In this document: positions 6,416 through 13,614 of the stretch, in pieces | How positions within the stretch are numbered: the first letter of the stretch is position 1 | Layout of the letters: the number at the start of each line of letters is the position of its first letter | Origin: Candidatus Bathyarchaeota archaeon | GTDB taxonomy: Archaea > Thermoproteota > Bathyarchaeia > TCS64 | Direction of reading: 5' to 3' | Assembly (NCBI GenBank): GCA_014730055.1 | Contig: WJIV01000170.1 | Location: 1 to 25,334 of the forward strand | Length of the DNA: 25,334 nucleotides | Program-made: the position numbers and the translations under genes | Notes under the pieces: model-generated | Told to the model about the DNA's origin: nothing | The model's database searches: none | The model's input: only the letters and a program-made list of their open reading frames with translations

Positions 6416-8182
6416 ATGGAATACGATTACCTGATAAAGAACCTGAAAATCGTAGAAGGAACAGGAAAGAAAGCCTATGATGGAAACCTCGCTGTAAAAG
6501 GCGACAAGGTCGCCGAGACCGGGGACGTGAAAGGAGATGCCGTCAAGGAGATAGATGGGAAGGGATTGACAGCACTCCCCGGCTTCATCGACGCCCACAG
6601 CCACGCCGACTGGGCTTTGCTGTGGTATCCCAAGACCCAGAGCCACGTGATGCAGGGAATCACCACATTCGTGGGAGGACAGTGTGGAGGAAGTCCCGCC
6701 CCATTGGGGGAACATGTTAGAATCCCTTGGTTGTTAAGAGATCATCTCGTTGAATTAGACCCCTACAAGTACTATCCTCGCCAGCCTTACTATCCCCTCG
6801 AGACAGTGAACGAGTGGATGGACCAGATTTTCGGCTGGAAACTAGAGTGGGATACCATGGGTGATTATTTCAAAAAGGTCGAAGAGACCGGTATCAGTAT
6901 CAACTACGCACCCCTGGTTGGCCACGGTACCATAAGGACCAAGGTTATGGGACTTGACTATAAGAGAAAAAGCGAGAAGAGCGAGAGAGATGAGATGCAC
7001 GAGCTAATCCATGAGGCTATGAGAGATGGATGCATCGGGATGAGCACTGGACTCGACTATGACCCAGACGTTTTCGCAGAACATAGTGAGATAGTAGAAG
7101 CAGTCTCAAAGCTAAAAGAATACAACGGGGTCTACTGCCCCCACTGGAGAAGGACTGGAAGAAGAAGGGGAATAGCCGCAGGACATACCCCAAACGAGAA
7201 GATCACTGCACTTCTCGAATGTGTCGATGTTCACGAGAAAACCGGCGTACGACTACACTATGCCCACCTATCAACTGGCTGGAATATACAACCTACACCA
7301 CCACCGGAACTGGAGGAAGCTAACCTAAGGATAACCATCAATAAGATACTGGAAAAAAGTGATGAGGATCTTGACATTACATGGGACGCTATTCCCTTCC
7401 TAGTAACAGGGGGATTCAGCGTAATGCCCTATCTATGTGGATTGCTGGAACCTTGGCTGAGAGAACTAGGAGGAAGAGAAGCTCTGGGCGAGTGGCTAGA
7501 TGTACCAGATTTCCGTGAGGAGGTTTACGACGCGATAAAAAGCGGAAAATGGTTTATCCGCGTAGCCTATAACCCCAACACAAACCCCAGATGGGCCGAG
7601 AACCTCATAGTGACGAAGAGCGAGGTAGAGGGTATAGATGGTAAAACAGTAGCTGAGATTGCTGAGATGTGGGAAGAAGACCCATGGGATACATACTGTG
7701 ACATAATAGTGAAGGATCCTCATACTAGGGGGGTAACCGGTACGCTATCCTATAATCCAGCATATGACCAGTACTATATACATCCCAAGGGAATGGTTGG
7801 GCTGGACACAATGGTCAGCGATGACAAATACCAGGCCAAGAATCCTCCGTACAGCTTGCCAGGAATTAACAGCTTCGCTGCGTTTCCAATATTCTTCAAT
7901 AAATATGTGAAGGAGCAGGAAACATTCACGTTGGAGGAGGCCGTGCAGAAGACAAGCACAATGGCAGCTAAGGTCCACAACCTAGAGGGAAGGGGAACAA
8001 TAAGCAAAGGAAGCTACGCTGACATCGTCCTAATGGATCTCCCTGGATTAAAGGTCGAGGCTGACGAGATAGAACCAAGGAAGTACCCAGAGGGCATAGA
8101 GTACGTCTTCGTTAACGGTGTTCCTGTAGTTGAGAAAGGTAAGCATTCAGAGGCAACCCCTGGTCGTGTACTCAAAAGATAG
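6416..8182 (+). CDS. N-acyl-D-amino-acid deacylase family amidohydrolase
   Basis: This 588-residue amidohydrolase belongs to the D-aminoacylase group, which hydrolyses N-acyl-D-amino acids or related amides at a zinc site. Visible features in order are a small beta-sandwich start (YDYLIKNLKIVEGTG), the first metal motif GFIDAHSHAD (H61, H63), and the family's cysteine region GGQCGGSPAP (C90). LHYAHLSTGWN supplies another histidine. MVSDD marks the position of the catalytic Asp. The typical C-terminus reads TFTLEEAVQKTSTMAAKVHNL and GTISKGSYADIVLMD. It is somewhat longer than usual because of central insertions. A TATA-like element at about 6378-6385 lies 30-35 bases before the ATG. The exact substrate cannot be read from sequence. 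Confidence 0.88.
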   Translation: MEYDYLIKNLKIVEGTGKKAYDGNLAVKGDKVAETGDVKGDAVKEIDGKGLTALPGFIDAHSHADWALLWYPKTQSHVMQGITTFVGGQCGGSPAPLGEHVRIPWLLRDHLVELDPYKYYPRQPYYPLETVNEWMDQIFGWKLEWDTMGDYFKKVEETGISINYAPLVGHGTIRTKVMGLDYKRKSEKSERDEMHELIHEAMRDGCIGMSTGLDYDPDVFAEHSEIVEAVSKLKEYNGVYCPHWRRTGRRRGIAAGHTPNEKITALLECVDVHEKTGVRLHYAHLSTGWNIQPTPPPELEEANLRITINKILEKSDEDLDITWDAIPFLVTGGFSVMPYLCGLLEPWLRELGGREALGEWLDVPDFREEVYDAIKSGKWFIRVAYNPNTNPRWAENLIVTKSEVEGIDGKTVAEIAEMWEEDPWDTYCDIIVKDPHTRGVTGTLSYNPAYDQYYIHPKGMVGLDTMVSDDKYQAKNPPYSLPGINSFAAFPIFFNKYVKEQETFTLEEAVQKTSTMAAKVHNLEGRGTISKGSYADIVLMDLPGLKVEADEIEPRKYPEGIEYVFVNGVPVVEKGKHSEATPGRVLKR

Positions 8183-8192
8183 GTTAAGAACC

Positions 8193-8214
8193 TCTCTTTC
8201 CTTTTTTATTAATT
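8193..8214 (+). terminator. T-rich terminator after the deacylase gene
   Basis: A pyrimidine stretch CTCTCTTTCCTTTTTTATT follows the stop codon by about 10 bases. T-runs of this kind terminate transcription in archaea without needing a hairpin. Confidence 0.5.
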
Positions 8215-8318
8215 TGTAATATAAAAATTCCATATTTTTGCGTCTGAAAAGAAATCCTTTTAACCCTTTACTTTTCTTATGTAGCACACCAGCGTAAACT
8301 ATCCATAGAGGAGTCAAG

Positions 8319-8594
8319 ATGGAGAAATCTAATATCGTTTTCATTGGAAAGAAGCCCGTTAATAACTACGTGCTTGCCTGTATGACGCTAATTAAAAGCG
8401 GACACAACGAGGTAGTCATCAAGGCTAGGGGACGCAACATCAGCCGCGCGGTTGACGTAGTTGAGGTCCTTAGAAACAGGTATTTGCCAGATGCTGATGT
8501 CGCTAATATCAAGATTGGCACTGAAAGCATCACAGGGGGAGATGGGCCTACCAATGTTAGCACCATTGACATCCACGTCAAGGCTAAAGCGTGA
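8319..8594 (+). CDS. albA: DNA/RNA-binding protein Alba
   Basis: A 91-residue chromatin protein of the Alba family. The signature [15 protein letters not shown] carries the DNA- and RNA-binding lysine pair (K11, K12). It is followed by [26 protein letters not shown], and the beta-hairpin region around [13 protein letters not shown] inserts into the minor groove in this family. The ATG at 8319 has a GAGGAG ribosome-binding site 6-11 bases upstream. It is the first gene of a likely operon with the KH-domain gene 45 bases downstream. Alba dimers coat DNA and, in several archaea, RNA. Intact and canonical. Confidence 0.96.
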   Translation: MEKSNIVFIGKKPVNNYVLACMTLIKSGHNEVVIKARGRNISRAVDVVEVLRNRYLPDADVANIKIGTESITGGDGPTNVSTIDIHVKAKA

Positions 8595-8611
8595 AGTAAA
8601 TCCATGTGACC

Positions 8612-8629
8612 CCTCCGACGCGCCGGAGG
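8612..8629 (+). promoter_or_regulatory. Hairpin that would sequester the ribosome-binding site of the KH gene
   Basis: CCTCCG (8612-8617) and CGGAGG (8624-8629) are perfectly complementary, with a 6-base loop. The 3' arm contains the GGAGG that is the only ribosome-binding site for the TTG start at 8640. If the hairpin folds in the mRNA, translation of the downstream gene would be restrained unless a protein or passing ribosome opens it. Confidence 0.5.
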
Positions 8630-8639
8630 ATCTATCAAT

Positions 8640-9149
8640 TTGCAATTACAACTATGCGAGTTCTGTCTGAAGAGCGGAATGCTATGCTCAAAGTGCCAAA
8701 CTAAAGTAGAGTCTGGTGAAGTTAGCGACGATTACATGGGAGTAGCCAAGAAGTTACTGGAACTGGAGAACGAGTTTCAGTTCCTGCAGAAAGCGAGACT
8801 AGATAATGTCTTGGATGCAGGGGGTTTCCTAGTCCTAGTTGTTGGCAAGGGGGACAGTTCAAAGTTTAACAACGCTCCCAAGCTTATGCGTGAACTAGGG
8901 GACGAGTTCAGTAAGCGCGTGCTGGTCCTCGAGAGTGGAACTAAGGATAGACAGTTCCTTGAGGATCTATTTGTAAACCAACACATAGTAACCATAAACA
9001 TCATCTGGCTGCCAGATGGCACAACTGAGACCAGAGTAGTACTTCAGGGACGCGGTACAAGGCGCCTCAGCAAGAAGAGGATCGATGCATTAACCACCGT
9101 AGCCAAAAAGGTACGCAATATGGATCTCAGGGTAGAGTATACCTACTAA
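8640..9149 (+). CDS. Archaeal Zn-ribbon/KH-domain protein (NusA-like)
   Basis: A 169-residue protein starting at TTG 8640, chosen because GGAGGA lies 10 bases upstream and because the cysteine motif starts at once. Four cysteines (C6, C9, C16, C19 in LCEFCLKSGMLCSKC) form a zinc knuckle. A helical linker (GVAKKLLELENEF) leads into a KH-like RNA-binding fold with LVLVVGKGDSSKF, a variant of the GxxG loop, then RELGDEFSKRVLVLE. The C-terminal half has NIIWLPDGTTETRVVLQGRGTRRL. Such proteins are conserved in archaea and are often annotated as NusA-like or KH-domain proteins; the precise role is not established. It sits between alba and aspS. Confidence 0.72.
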   Translation: MQLQLCEFCLKSGMLCSKCQTKVESGEVSDDYMGVAKKLLELENEFQFLQKARLDNVLDAGGFLVLVVGKGDSSKFNNAPKLMRELGDEFSKRVLVLESGTKDRQFLEDLFVNQHIVTINIIWLPDGTTETRVVLQGRGTRRLSKKRIDALTTVAKKVRNMDLRVEYTY

Positions 9150-9153
9150 CCGC

Positions 9154-9163
9154 CAAACTTTTT
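9154..9163 (+). promoter_or_regulatory. TATA box for aspS
   Basis: CTTTTTATAC lies about 45-55 bases before the aspS ATG, just past the previous stop codon. This fits an archaeal TATA box and a short leader that includes GGAG at about 9197-9200. Confidence 0.55.
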
Positions 9164-9208
9164 ATACCCTACTTTATTCTAGCCTCGTAAAACAGTGGAG
9201 TCTAGGAT

Positions 9209-10549
9209 ATGTTCGACCGCACCTATATTTCGGACTTGGAATCCAAGTTGGAGGAAAAGGTAAACCTCGCAGGCTGGGTAACAAGAACACGTGACTTGAA
9301 AAATATCAGATTTATAGTCCTCAGAGATATGACCGGGGAAATCCAGATAGTAGTGAAACCTGAATCTCCTCAGATGTTTGAGCTCAACCTAAACAGGGAG
9401 GACGTAATAAAAGTAACAGGGGAGGCAGTGCAAAGTAAAATCGCCAACGCCGGATTGGAGTTCATCCCTGATGCAATTGAGGTAATAAATCGAAGTGAGC
9501 AGCCATTACCTGTTGATATCCTTGAGAACAAGAAAAGCGAGCTCGATACCCGCCTTAATTGGAGGTTCCTAGATTTCCGCGCCCCAACAACGAATGCAAT
9601 ATTCCGGGTTCAGAACGCCTTGGTGACAGGGTTTAGAAGCTGGCTAACTGAACACGACTACATGGAATTCCAACCCCCTTGCATTATCGGATCCGCCTCA
9701 GAAGGGGGTGCAGACCTCTTTGCCATACCCTACTTTGAGAGGCAGGCGTACCTAGCTCAGAGCCCGCAACTGTACAAGCAAATGTGTGCCATGAGCTTCG
9801 AGAAGGTATTTACTATTACACCTATCTGGAGAGCTGAGAAATTTAACACTCCAACACATCTCAACGAGGTTCGCCAGATGGATATTGAGCAGGCATTCGC
9901 CAACGATGAGGACGTGATGTCTGTTCTAGAGAAGGTTCTGGTCAACATGCTCAAGGAAGCCAAGGAGAAGACGCCCGAGGAACTTGAGATGCTCGATAGA
10001 GATATTGAGATACCCGAACTGCCTTTGAAAAGGGTGACTTACACGGAAGCTATCCAGATGCTACAGAATGAGGGAGAGACAATCCTCTGGGGGGATGACT
10101 TCACGAAAACCCAGGAAAAGCTACTTACTGAGCTTGTAGGTCAAGAAGCCTTCTTTATGAAGGACTGGCCCGGGGAGCAGAAGGCATTCTATGCTATGCC
10201 ATATAACGTTGAGGTAGAGGAAGATGTCAAGTACCTTGAGGGGACTTACCCCGATAATCCAGACATTGGTAGGAGGATAGTCAGGGCTTTCGACTGCCTT
10301 TACAGTGGTATAGAGATAAGCAGTGGCACGATGAGAATACACTTACCTGAGTTATTAAAGGAGAGACTCAAGTTTAAGGGTCTCAACCCGGATAATTTTG
10401 AGTATTATATTGGTGCCTTCCGGTACGGTGCCCCGCCCCACGCTGGATGGAGCATAGGAATGGAGAGAATAACCATGACAGTAACAGGTATGGAAAACAT
10501 AAGAGAAGCATGCATGTTCCCACGTGATAGAGACAGGTTGGTGCCCTGA
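9209..10549 (+). CDS. aspS: Aspartyl-tRNA synthetase (archaeal type)
   Basis: This class II synthetase of 446 residues charges tRNA-Asp. The N-terminal OB-fold anticodon-binding domain covers about residues 15-100 (LAGWVTRTRDLKNIRFIVLRD). The catalytic domain contains SASEGGADLFAIPYF and LAQSPQLYKQ. Motif 2 is RAEKFNTPTHLNE, and motif 3, at about residues 413-420, is GWSIGMER with the ATP-binding Arg (R420). It lacks the large bacterial GAD insertion, which makes it the archaeal/eukaryotic form. Whether it also charges tRNA-Asn cannot be judged here. Its stop overlaps the next start by one base (TGATG), so pth2 is translationally coupled. Confidence 0.96.
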   Translation: MFDRTYISDLESKLEEKVNLAGWVTRTRDLKNIRFIVLRDMTGEIQIVVKPESPQMFELNLNREDVIKVTGEAVQSKIANAGLEFIPDAIEVINRSEQPLPVDILENKKSELDTRLNWRFLDFRAPTTNAIFRVQNALVTGFRSWLTEHDYMEFQPPCIIGSASEGGADLFAIPYFERQAYLAQSPQLYKQMCAMSFEKVFTITPIWRAEKFNTPTHLNEVRQMDIEQAFANDEDVMSVLEKVLVNMLKEAKEKTPEELEMLDRDIEIPELPLKRVTYTEAIQMLQNEGETILWGDDFTKTQEKLLTELVGQEAFFMKDWPGEQKAFYAMPYNVEVEEDVKYLEGTYPDNPDIGRRIVRAFDCLYSGIEISSGTMRIHLPELLKERLKFKGLNPDNFEYYIGAFRYGAPPHAGWSIGMERITMTVTGMENIREACMFPRDRDRLVP

Positions 10550-10911
10550 TGAGCCCATTCAGTTACAAGATGGTCATAGTTATCAGAAGAGACCTAAACC
10601 TGAGTACAGGAAAAATGATCGCACAGGCATGCCACGCCGCCGTATCCGCTAACGAGCAGGCGAAAAAAACCCATAGTAAACAATGGAGAAAGTGGATGAA
10701 CGAAGGTGCGAAAAAGGTAGCCCTTGAGGCCGAGGACTTCGAGGAATTAGAAGAGCTAGCTGTATCAGCTGAACAAATAGATCTTGTCAACGTTTTCATA
10801 AGAGACGCTGGCCACACCGAGGTTCCACCGGGTACAGTTACCTGCATGGCAATAGGGCCCGATGAAGAGCAGAAAATTGATAAGGTGACTGGAAAACTTC
10901 CTCTAATTTAA
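10549..10911 (+). CDS. pth2: Peptidyl-tRNA hydrolase, Pth2 type
   Basis: A 120-residue enzyme that recycles peptidyl-tRNA dropped from ribosomes; Pth2 is the archaeal/eukaryotic form, unrelated to bacterial Pth. The core reads YKMVIVIRRDLNLSTGKMIAQACHAAVSA, with the conserved Lys, Gln and His of the active region, and then FEELEELAVSAE, DLVNVFIRDAGHTEVPPGTVTCMAIGP and the C-terminal KVTGKLPLI. The ATG at 10549 overlaps the aspS stop. A second Met at residue 8 is inside the first strand and is unlikely to be the start. It is co-transcribed with aspS, giving two tRNA-handling enzymes in one unit. Confidence 0.96.
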   Translation: MSPFSYKMVIVIRRDLNLSTGKMIAQACHAAVSANEQAKKTHSKQWRKWMNEGAKKVALEAEDFEELEELAVSAEQIDLVNVFIRDAGHTEVPPGTVTCMAIGPDEEQKIDKVTGKLPLI

Positions 10912-10989
10912 ATTAACATTATTTTACCAGTCATGATAATCTAGAATATTAGATCTTTTTATCTGTTTTAGGGATGAGATTAGAAGAAT

Positions 10990-11151
10990 TTAAGGTCCAG
11001 AGAACCCGCAGGCTGGGCACCTATATTTTCGACCGAATAGCCTGCACTTTTCACATCTCCAAAGGGTTACTGCTCCGCAGCTAGGGCAGTTGAACTTAAT
11101 AGCTTTCTCCTCGGGTGTAACCTTTCTTCCACAGCTTATACATGTAGCCAT
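10990..11151 (-). CDS. Small zinc-ribbon protein (Zpr-like, HVO_2753-like)
   Basis: A 53-residue protein starting MATCISCGRKVTPEEKAIKF. It has four CxxC knuckles: CISC, CPSC, CEKC and CPAC, the last in RCPACGFSGP at the C-terminus. This double zinc-ribbon layout matches the short archaeal proteins annotated as Zn-ribbon RNA-binding proteins with a role in translation (DUF1610-type). In many archaea the gene precedes that for elongation factor 1-beta, but here no such gene follows. A TATA-like ATTTAAATA at about 11184-11194 lies roughly 35 bases upstream on the minus strand. It is convergent with pth2. Confidence 0.88.
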   Translation of the reverse strand: MATCISCGRKVTPEEKAIKFNCPSCGAVTLWRCEKCRLFGRKYRCPACGFSGP

Positions 11152-11280
11152 ACTGTAACCACTCCATAGGCAATAGCAGTATTATTTAAATATTGACCGA
11201 GCAGCCCTAATTCAATATTAAGCATTTTCATGTTTATCTTTTGTATGTCTCGATCCATTTTTCTATATTTTTGATATCTT

Positions 11281-11403
11281 TTATCGGTAGGTATGTTCAC
11301 AGTGTGAGGCGTAATATTCGTTCTTTAGAGGACTATACCATATATCAAATCCTTTGTAACACGTTGTCTTCCTCGGGAACCTCTTTGTACCCAAAAAGCT
11401 CAC
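11281..11403 (-). CDS. Possible 40-residue ORF overlapping the end of the reductase gene
   Basis: A GTG at 11403 overlaps the reductase stop codon in a GTGA arrangement and opens a 40-residue frame ending in TAA at 11281-11283. The peptide is rich in aromatic and basic residues with two Cys and two His: TKRFPRKTTCYKGFDIWYSP, then YYASHCEHTYR. The coupled overlap and the protein-like composition suggest a real gene or the start of a decayed longer one. I do not recognise it, and there is no independent evidence of expression. Confidence 0.35.
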   Translation of the reverse strand: MSFLGTKRFPRKTTCYKGFDIWYSPLKNEYYASHCEHTYR

Positions 11404-12575
11404 CTAAAAAAAGCTAGTAACTCAGTCAACGCCATCCTGCCCAGTCCCCTCACAAGTATAGACAGAATTTTCGGATCGAGTAATGCTTTTCTGATAACTC
11501 CTGACTGCATATCCATATCCCCGGTTTCTAGGAGATGATGAAGTCGGTCCTCAATTTTCTCCTTTTTCATGATATTGAATACACTGTTAAACCTCTCATT
11601 ATCTATTTTATTCATAACTGTGCGTAAACTGCACATGGTCTTGAGTTCGAAACCGTATTCCCCTCTCCATTGGCGCTCGTAATCTATCAAAGATGATTTT
11701 CCGGCGAGATGATCAGATGCTACCTCACCAGCAATCTTAGCGCATAAACCACCAATAACCACTCCACCACCTGTGGTTGCTTTGACTTGACCTGCAACAT
11801 CTCCTACAAGCATGGTACTTTCATATACTGTTCTCCTTACAGGTCCTCCGGTACATATCTGTCCAGCTCTAATCGTAGAGTATTTCTTATTAGCGAATCT
11901 CCTCTTAACAAATTTCAGTAGCTTTTCAAGACCGTCTTCCGACTTAGTGCCTAATCCAACTCTGGCTCTATCCGCGGTAACGGGAATTACCCAAGCAAAG
12001 AAACCTCCGGATATATCTTCATCAAACCAGATCTCAACTATATCCGGGTTTAACTCTACATTTTCTACCTCAGTGTTAAATCCAGTTATAAACGTAGGTG
12101 GACTGTAATTGTATCCACTGGCCAGAAGTAATTTCCCTCCTGAACCTTCGGCATCTATTGTTAGCCCCGTTTCATAGGAGGCGTTTTTTGTCTCTATTTT
12201 GTGCTCATTTAATTTGTTAACGCGTGTATTTTTGTATAAAAGAGCTCCCTTATCCTCTGCTCTTTCCGCTAGGTAGGAGTCAAAAGAAGTTCTATCGATA
12301 ACAAAAGCTCTAGGCTTACTATCTTTAATTTCGATGAAATCTCCCTCAGGACTGTAGACTCTTCCACCTAGAACCTTGTTCTGAATAAAATCTTGAGCTG
12401 GATCAATACCCAGTCTATCTAAACCTTTTACACTTATCAGACCTGCACAATGATTTGGTACACCTATAGTTGGATGCTCCTCAAAAACCGCTGTTTTAAA
12501 TCCCCGAGAAGCGAGGATTTCAGCTGATATAGCTCCTGAGGGACCGCATCCTATTATACATGCATCAAATTTCAA
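11400..12575 (-). CDS. Geranylgeranyl reductase family flavoprotein
   Basis: A 391-residue FAD enzyme of the geranylgeranyl/digeranylgeranylglycerophospholipid reductase family, which saturates the isoprenoid chains of archaeal membrane lipids. The N-terminal dinucleotide fold reads ACIIGCGPSGAISAEILASRGFKTAVFEE (G9-x-G-x-x-G14). It is followed by the family motif PNHCAG (40-45), close to the PxxYxWxCGG-like region with the active-site Cys. A second FAD-binding segment reads GDVAGQVKATTGGGVVIGG. The start is a TTG at 12575, since no other start precedes the FAD motif. It begins 12 bases after the prolyl isomerase gene, with AAGGG/CCCTT arms (12591-12576) forming a small hairpin over the junction. 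Confidence 0.9.
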   Translation of the reverse strand: MKFDACIIGCGPSGAISAEILASRGFKTAVFEEHPTIGVPNHCAGLISVKGLDRLGIDPAQDFIQNKVLGGRVYSPEGDFIEIKDSKPRAFVIDRTSFDSYLAERAEDKGALLYKNTRVNKLNEHKIETKNASYETGLTIDAEGSGGKLLLASGYNYSPPTFITGFNTEVENVELNPDIVEIWFDEDISGGFFAWVIPVTADRARVGLGTKSEDGLEKLLKFVKRRFANKKYSTIRAGQICTGGPVRRTVYESTMLVGDVAGQVKATTGGGVVIGGLCAKIAGEVASDHLAGKSSLIDYERQWRGEYGFELKTMCSLRTVMNKIDNERFNSVFNIMKKEKIEDRLHHLLETGDMDMQSGVIRKALLDPKILSILVRGLGRMALTELLAFFR

Positions 12576-12587
12576 GGGTGTAAGCCC

Positions 12588-13457
12588 TTAAGATCTTTCG
12601 ATGGTCTCGTAGAACTCTATCGCATTAAAGTCTTCAAAGTACCTGAGGATGTCTAGGGCTACGCCACGTTTTGCAATCTGGATGTTCTCACTGAAGAAGA
12701 TGTCATCCGGGATGCTGATGCTAAGCTTATCATCTGATAGCTCGATCTCGAATTTCTCGGTCTCTATGCCGACAAACCTTCTGCCAATAAGTGCTCTCCA
12801 CTTTTCCTCGTCCTCAGTCATATGATCTGTTACTTTAACATCGTATATTATAGTACGACCTGCTAGTGGGTGATTATAGTCTACTTGTACCCTACCAGCT
12901 CCGACGCTTCTAATTATTGCAGGACGACCGTCAATCTCTAGTTCAGCACCTACGACGGGGTTTATTCCCTTGCTCCTAAGTATCCTGTAAGGTATCGTCT
13001 CAACGTTGCTTGGGTCCCTCTCACCAAAGGCTTCCTCTGGCGGGATCTCTATCTCAGTTTCCTCATCAAAGGGTGTGCCAGGTAGCCTGCTATCTAGTCC
13101 CCTGAGAACAAATCCCTCACCAACTATTACTAGTCTGGGCCCATAGCTCCTATTTTCGTTATAGATTCCTTCTTCCTCAGCTAGTTCCTGGTCTGTTGTC
13201 TCGAAGATTTCACCTGTCTCCTCGACCCTGCCAGTCATCTCAATTTTAATGAAGTCCCCTTTGTTTACAGCGTCTTCGAAGTACTCTTCTTCCTCGGGTT
13301 CAGGTTCTGGTTCATCATCTAATTCTTCGGGTTCTTCCTCAATCTCTTCCTCCTCCACGAGTTCCTCTTCCTCTGAGTCCTCTTCGGGAGTTTCCTCGGG
13401 TTCTTCTACTTCCTCTTCTTCCTCTTCGAGATTTTCTATCTTTTCTTCTTCACTCAT
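12588..13457 (-). CDS. FKBP-type peptidyl-prolyl isomerase with acidic N-terminal extension
   Basis: From ATG 13457 the protein has 289 residues; a GTG at 13469 would add four. The first 60 or so residues are almost only Glu, Asp and Pro. The FKBP domain then begins at VNKGDFIKIEMTGRV, has VIVGEGFVLRGLDSRLPGTP, and contains the chaperone-like insert-in-flap typical of SlyD and archaeal FKBPs (EAFGERDPSNVETIP ... VQVDYNHPLAGRTIIYDVKV). A further C-terminal domain of about 85 residues follows, as in the long archaeal FKBPs. It accelerates proline isomerisation and acts as a folding helper in the cytoplasm. The strongly acidic leader is unusual and its role is unknown. It is the first gene of an operon with the reductase. 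Confidence 0.9.
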   Translation of the reverse strand: MSEEEKIENLEEEEEEVEEPEETPEEDSEEEELVEEEEIEEEPEELDDEPEPEPEEEEYFEDAVNKGDFIKIEMTGRVEETGEIFETTDQELAEEEGIYNENRSYGPRLVIVGEGFVLRGLDSRLPGTPFDEETEIEIPPEEAFGERDPSNVETIPYRILRSKGINPVVGAELEIDGRPAIIRSVGAGRVQVDYNHPLAGRTIIYDVKVTDHMTEDEEKWRALIGRRFVGIETEKFEIELSDDKLSISIPDDIFFSENIQIAKRGVALDILRYFEDFNAIEFYETIERS

Positions 13458-13614
13458 AGTAAACTTCACTGTTGAACGTTATTTCTCCAAGTAATATGGA
13501 ATCTACGAGTGTAACGAGTCAATCGATTTAAAGTCTTTCTATAAATAGAAGATAATCCCTGAGATTTTCCTCAACCATTACATCCTTATTAACAGTAATG
13601 CACTACAAATAACA

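Noticed and set aside
13249..13494. A serine-rich plus-strand frame
   Set aside because: It is the antisense of the Glu-rich leader of the prolyl isomerase (GAA/GAG read backwards gives Ser codons).
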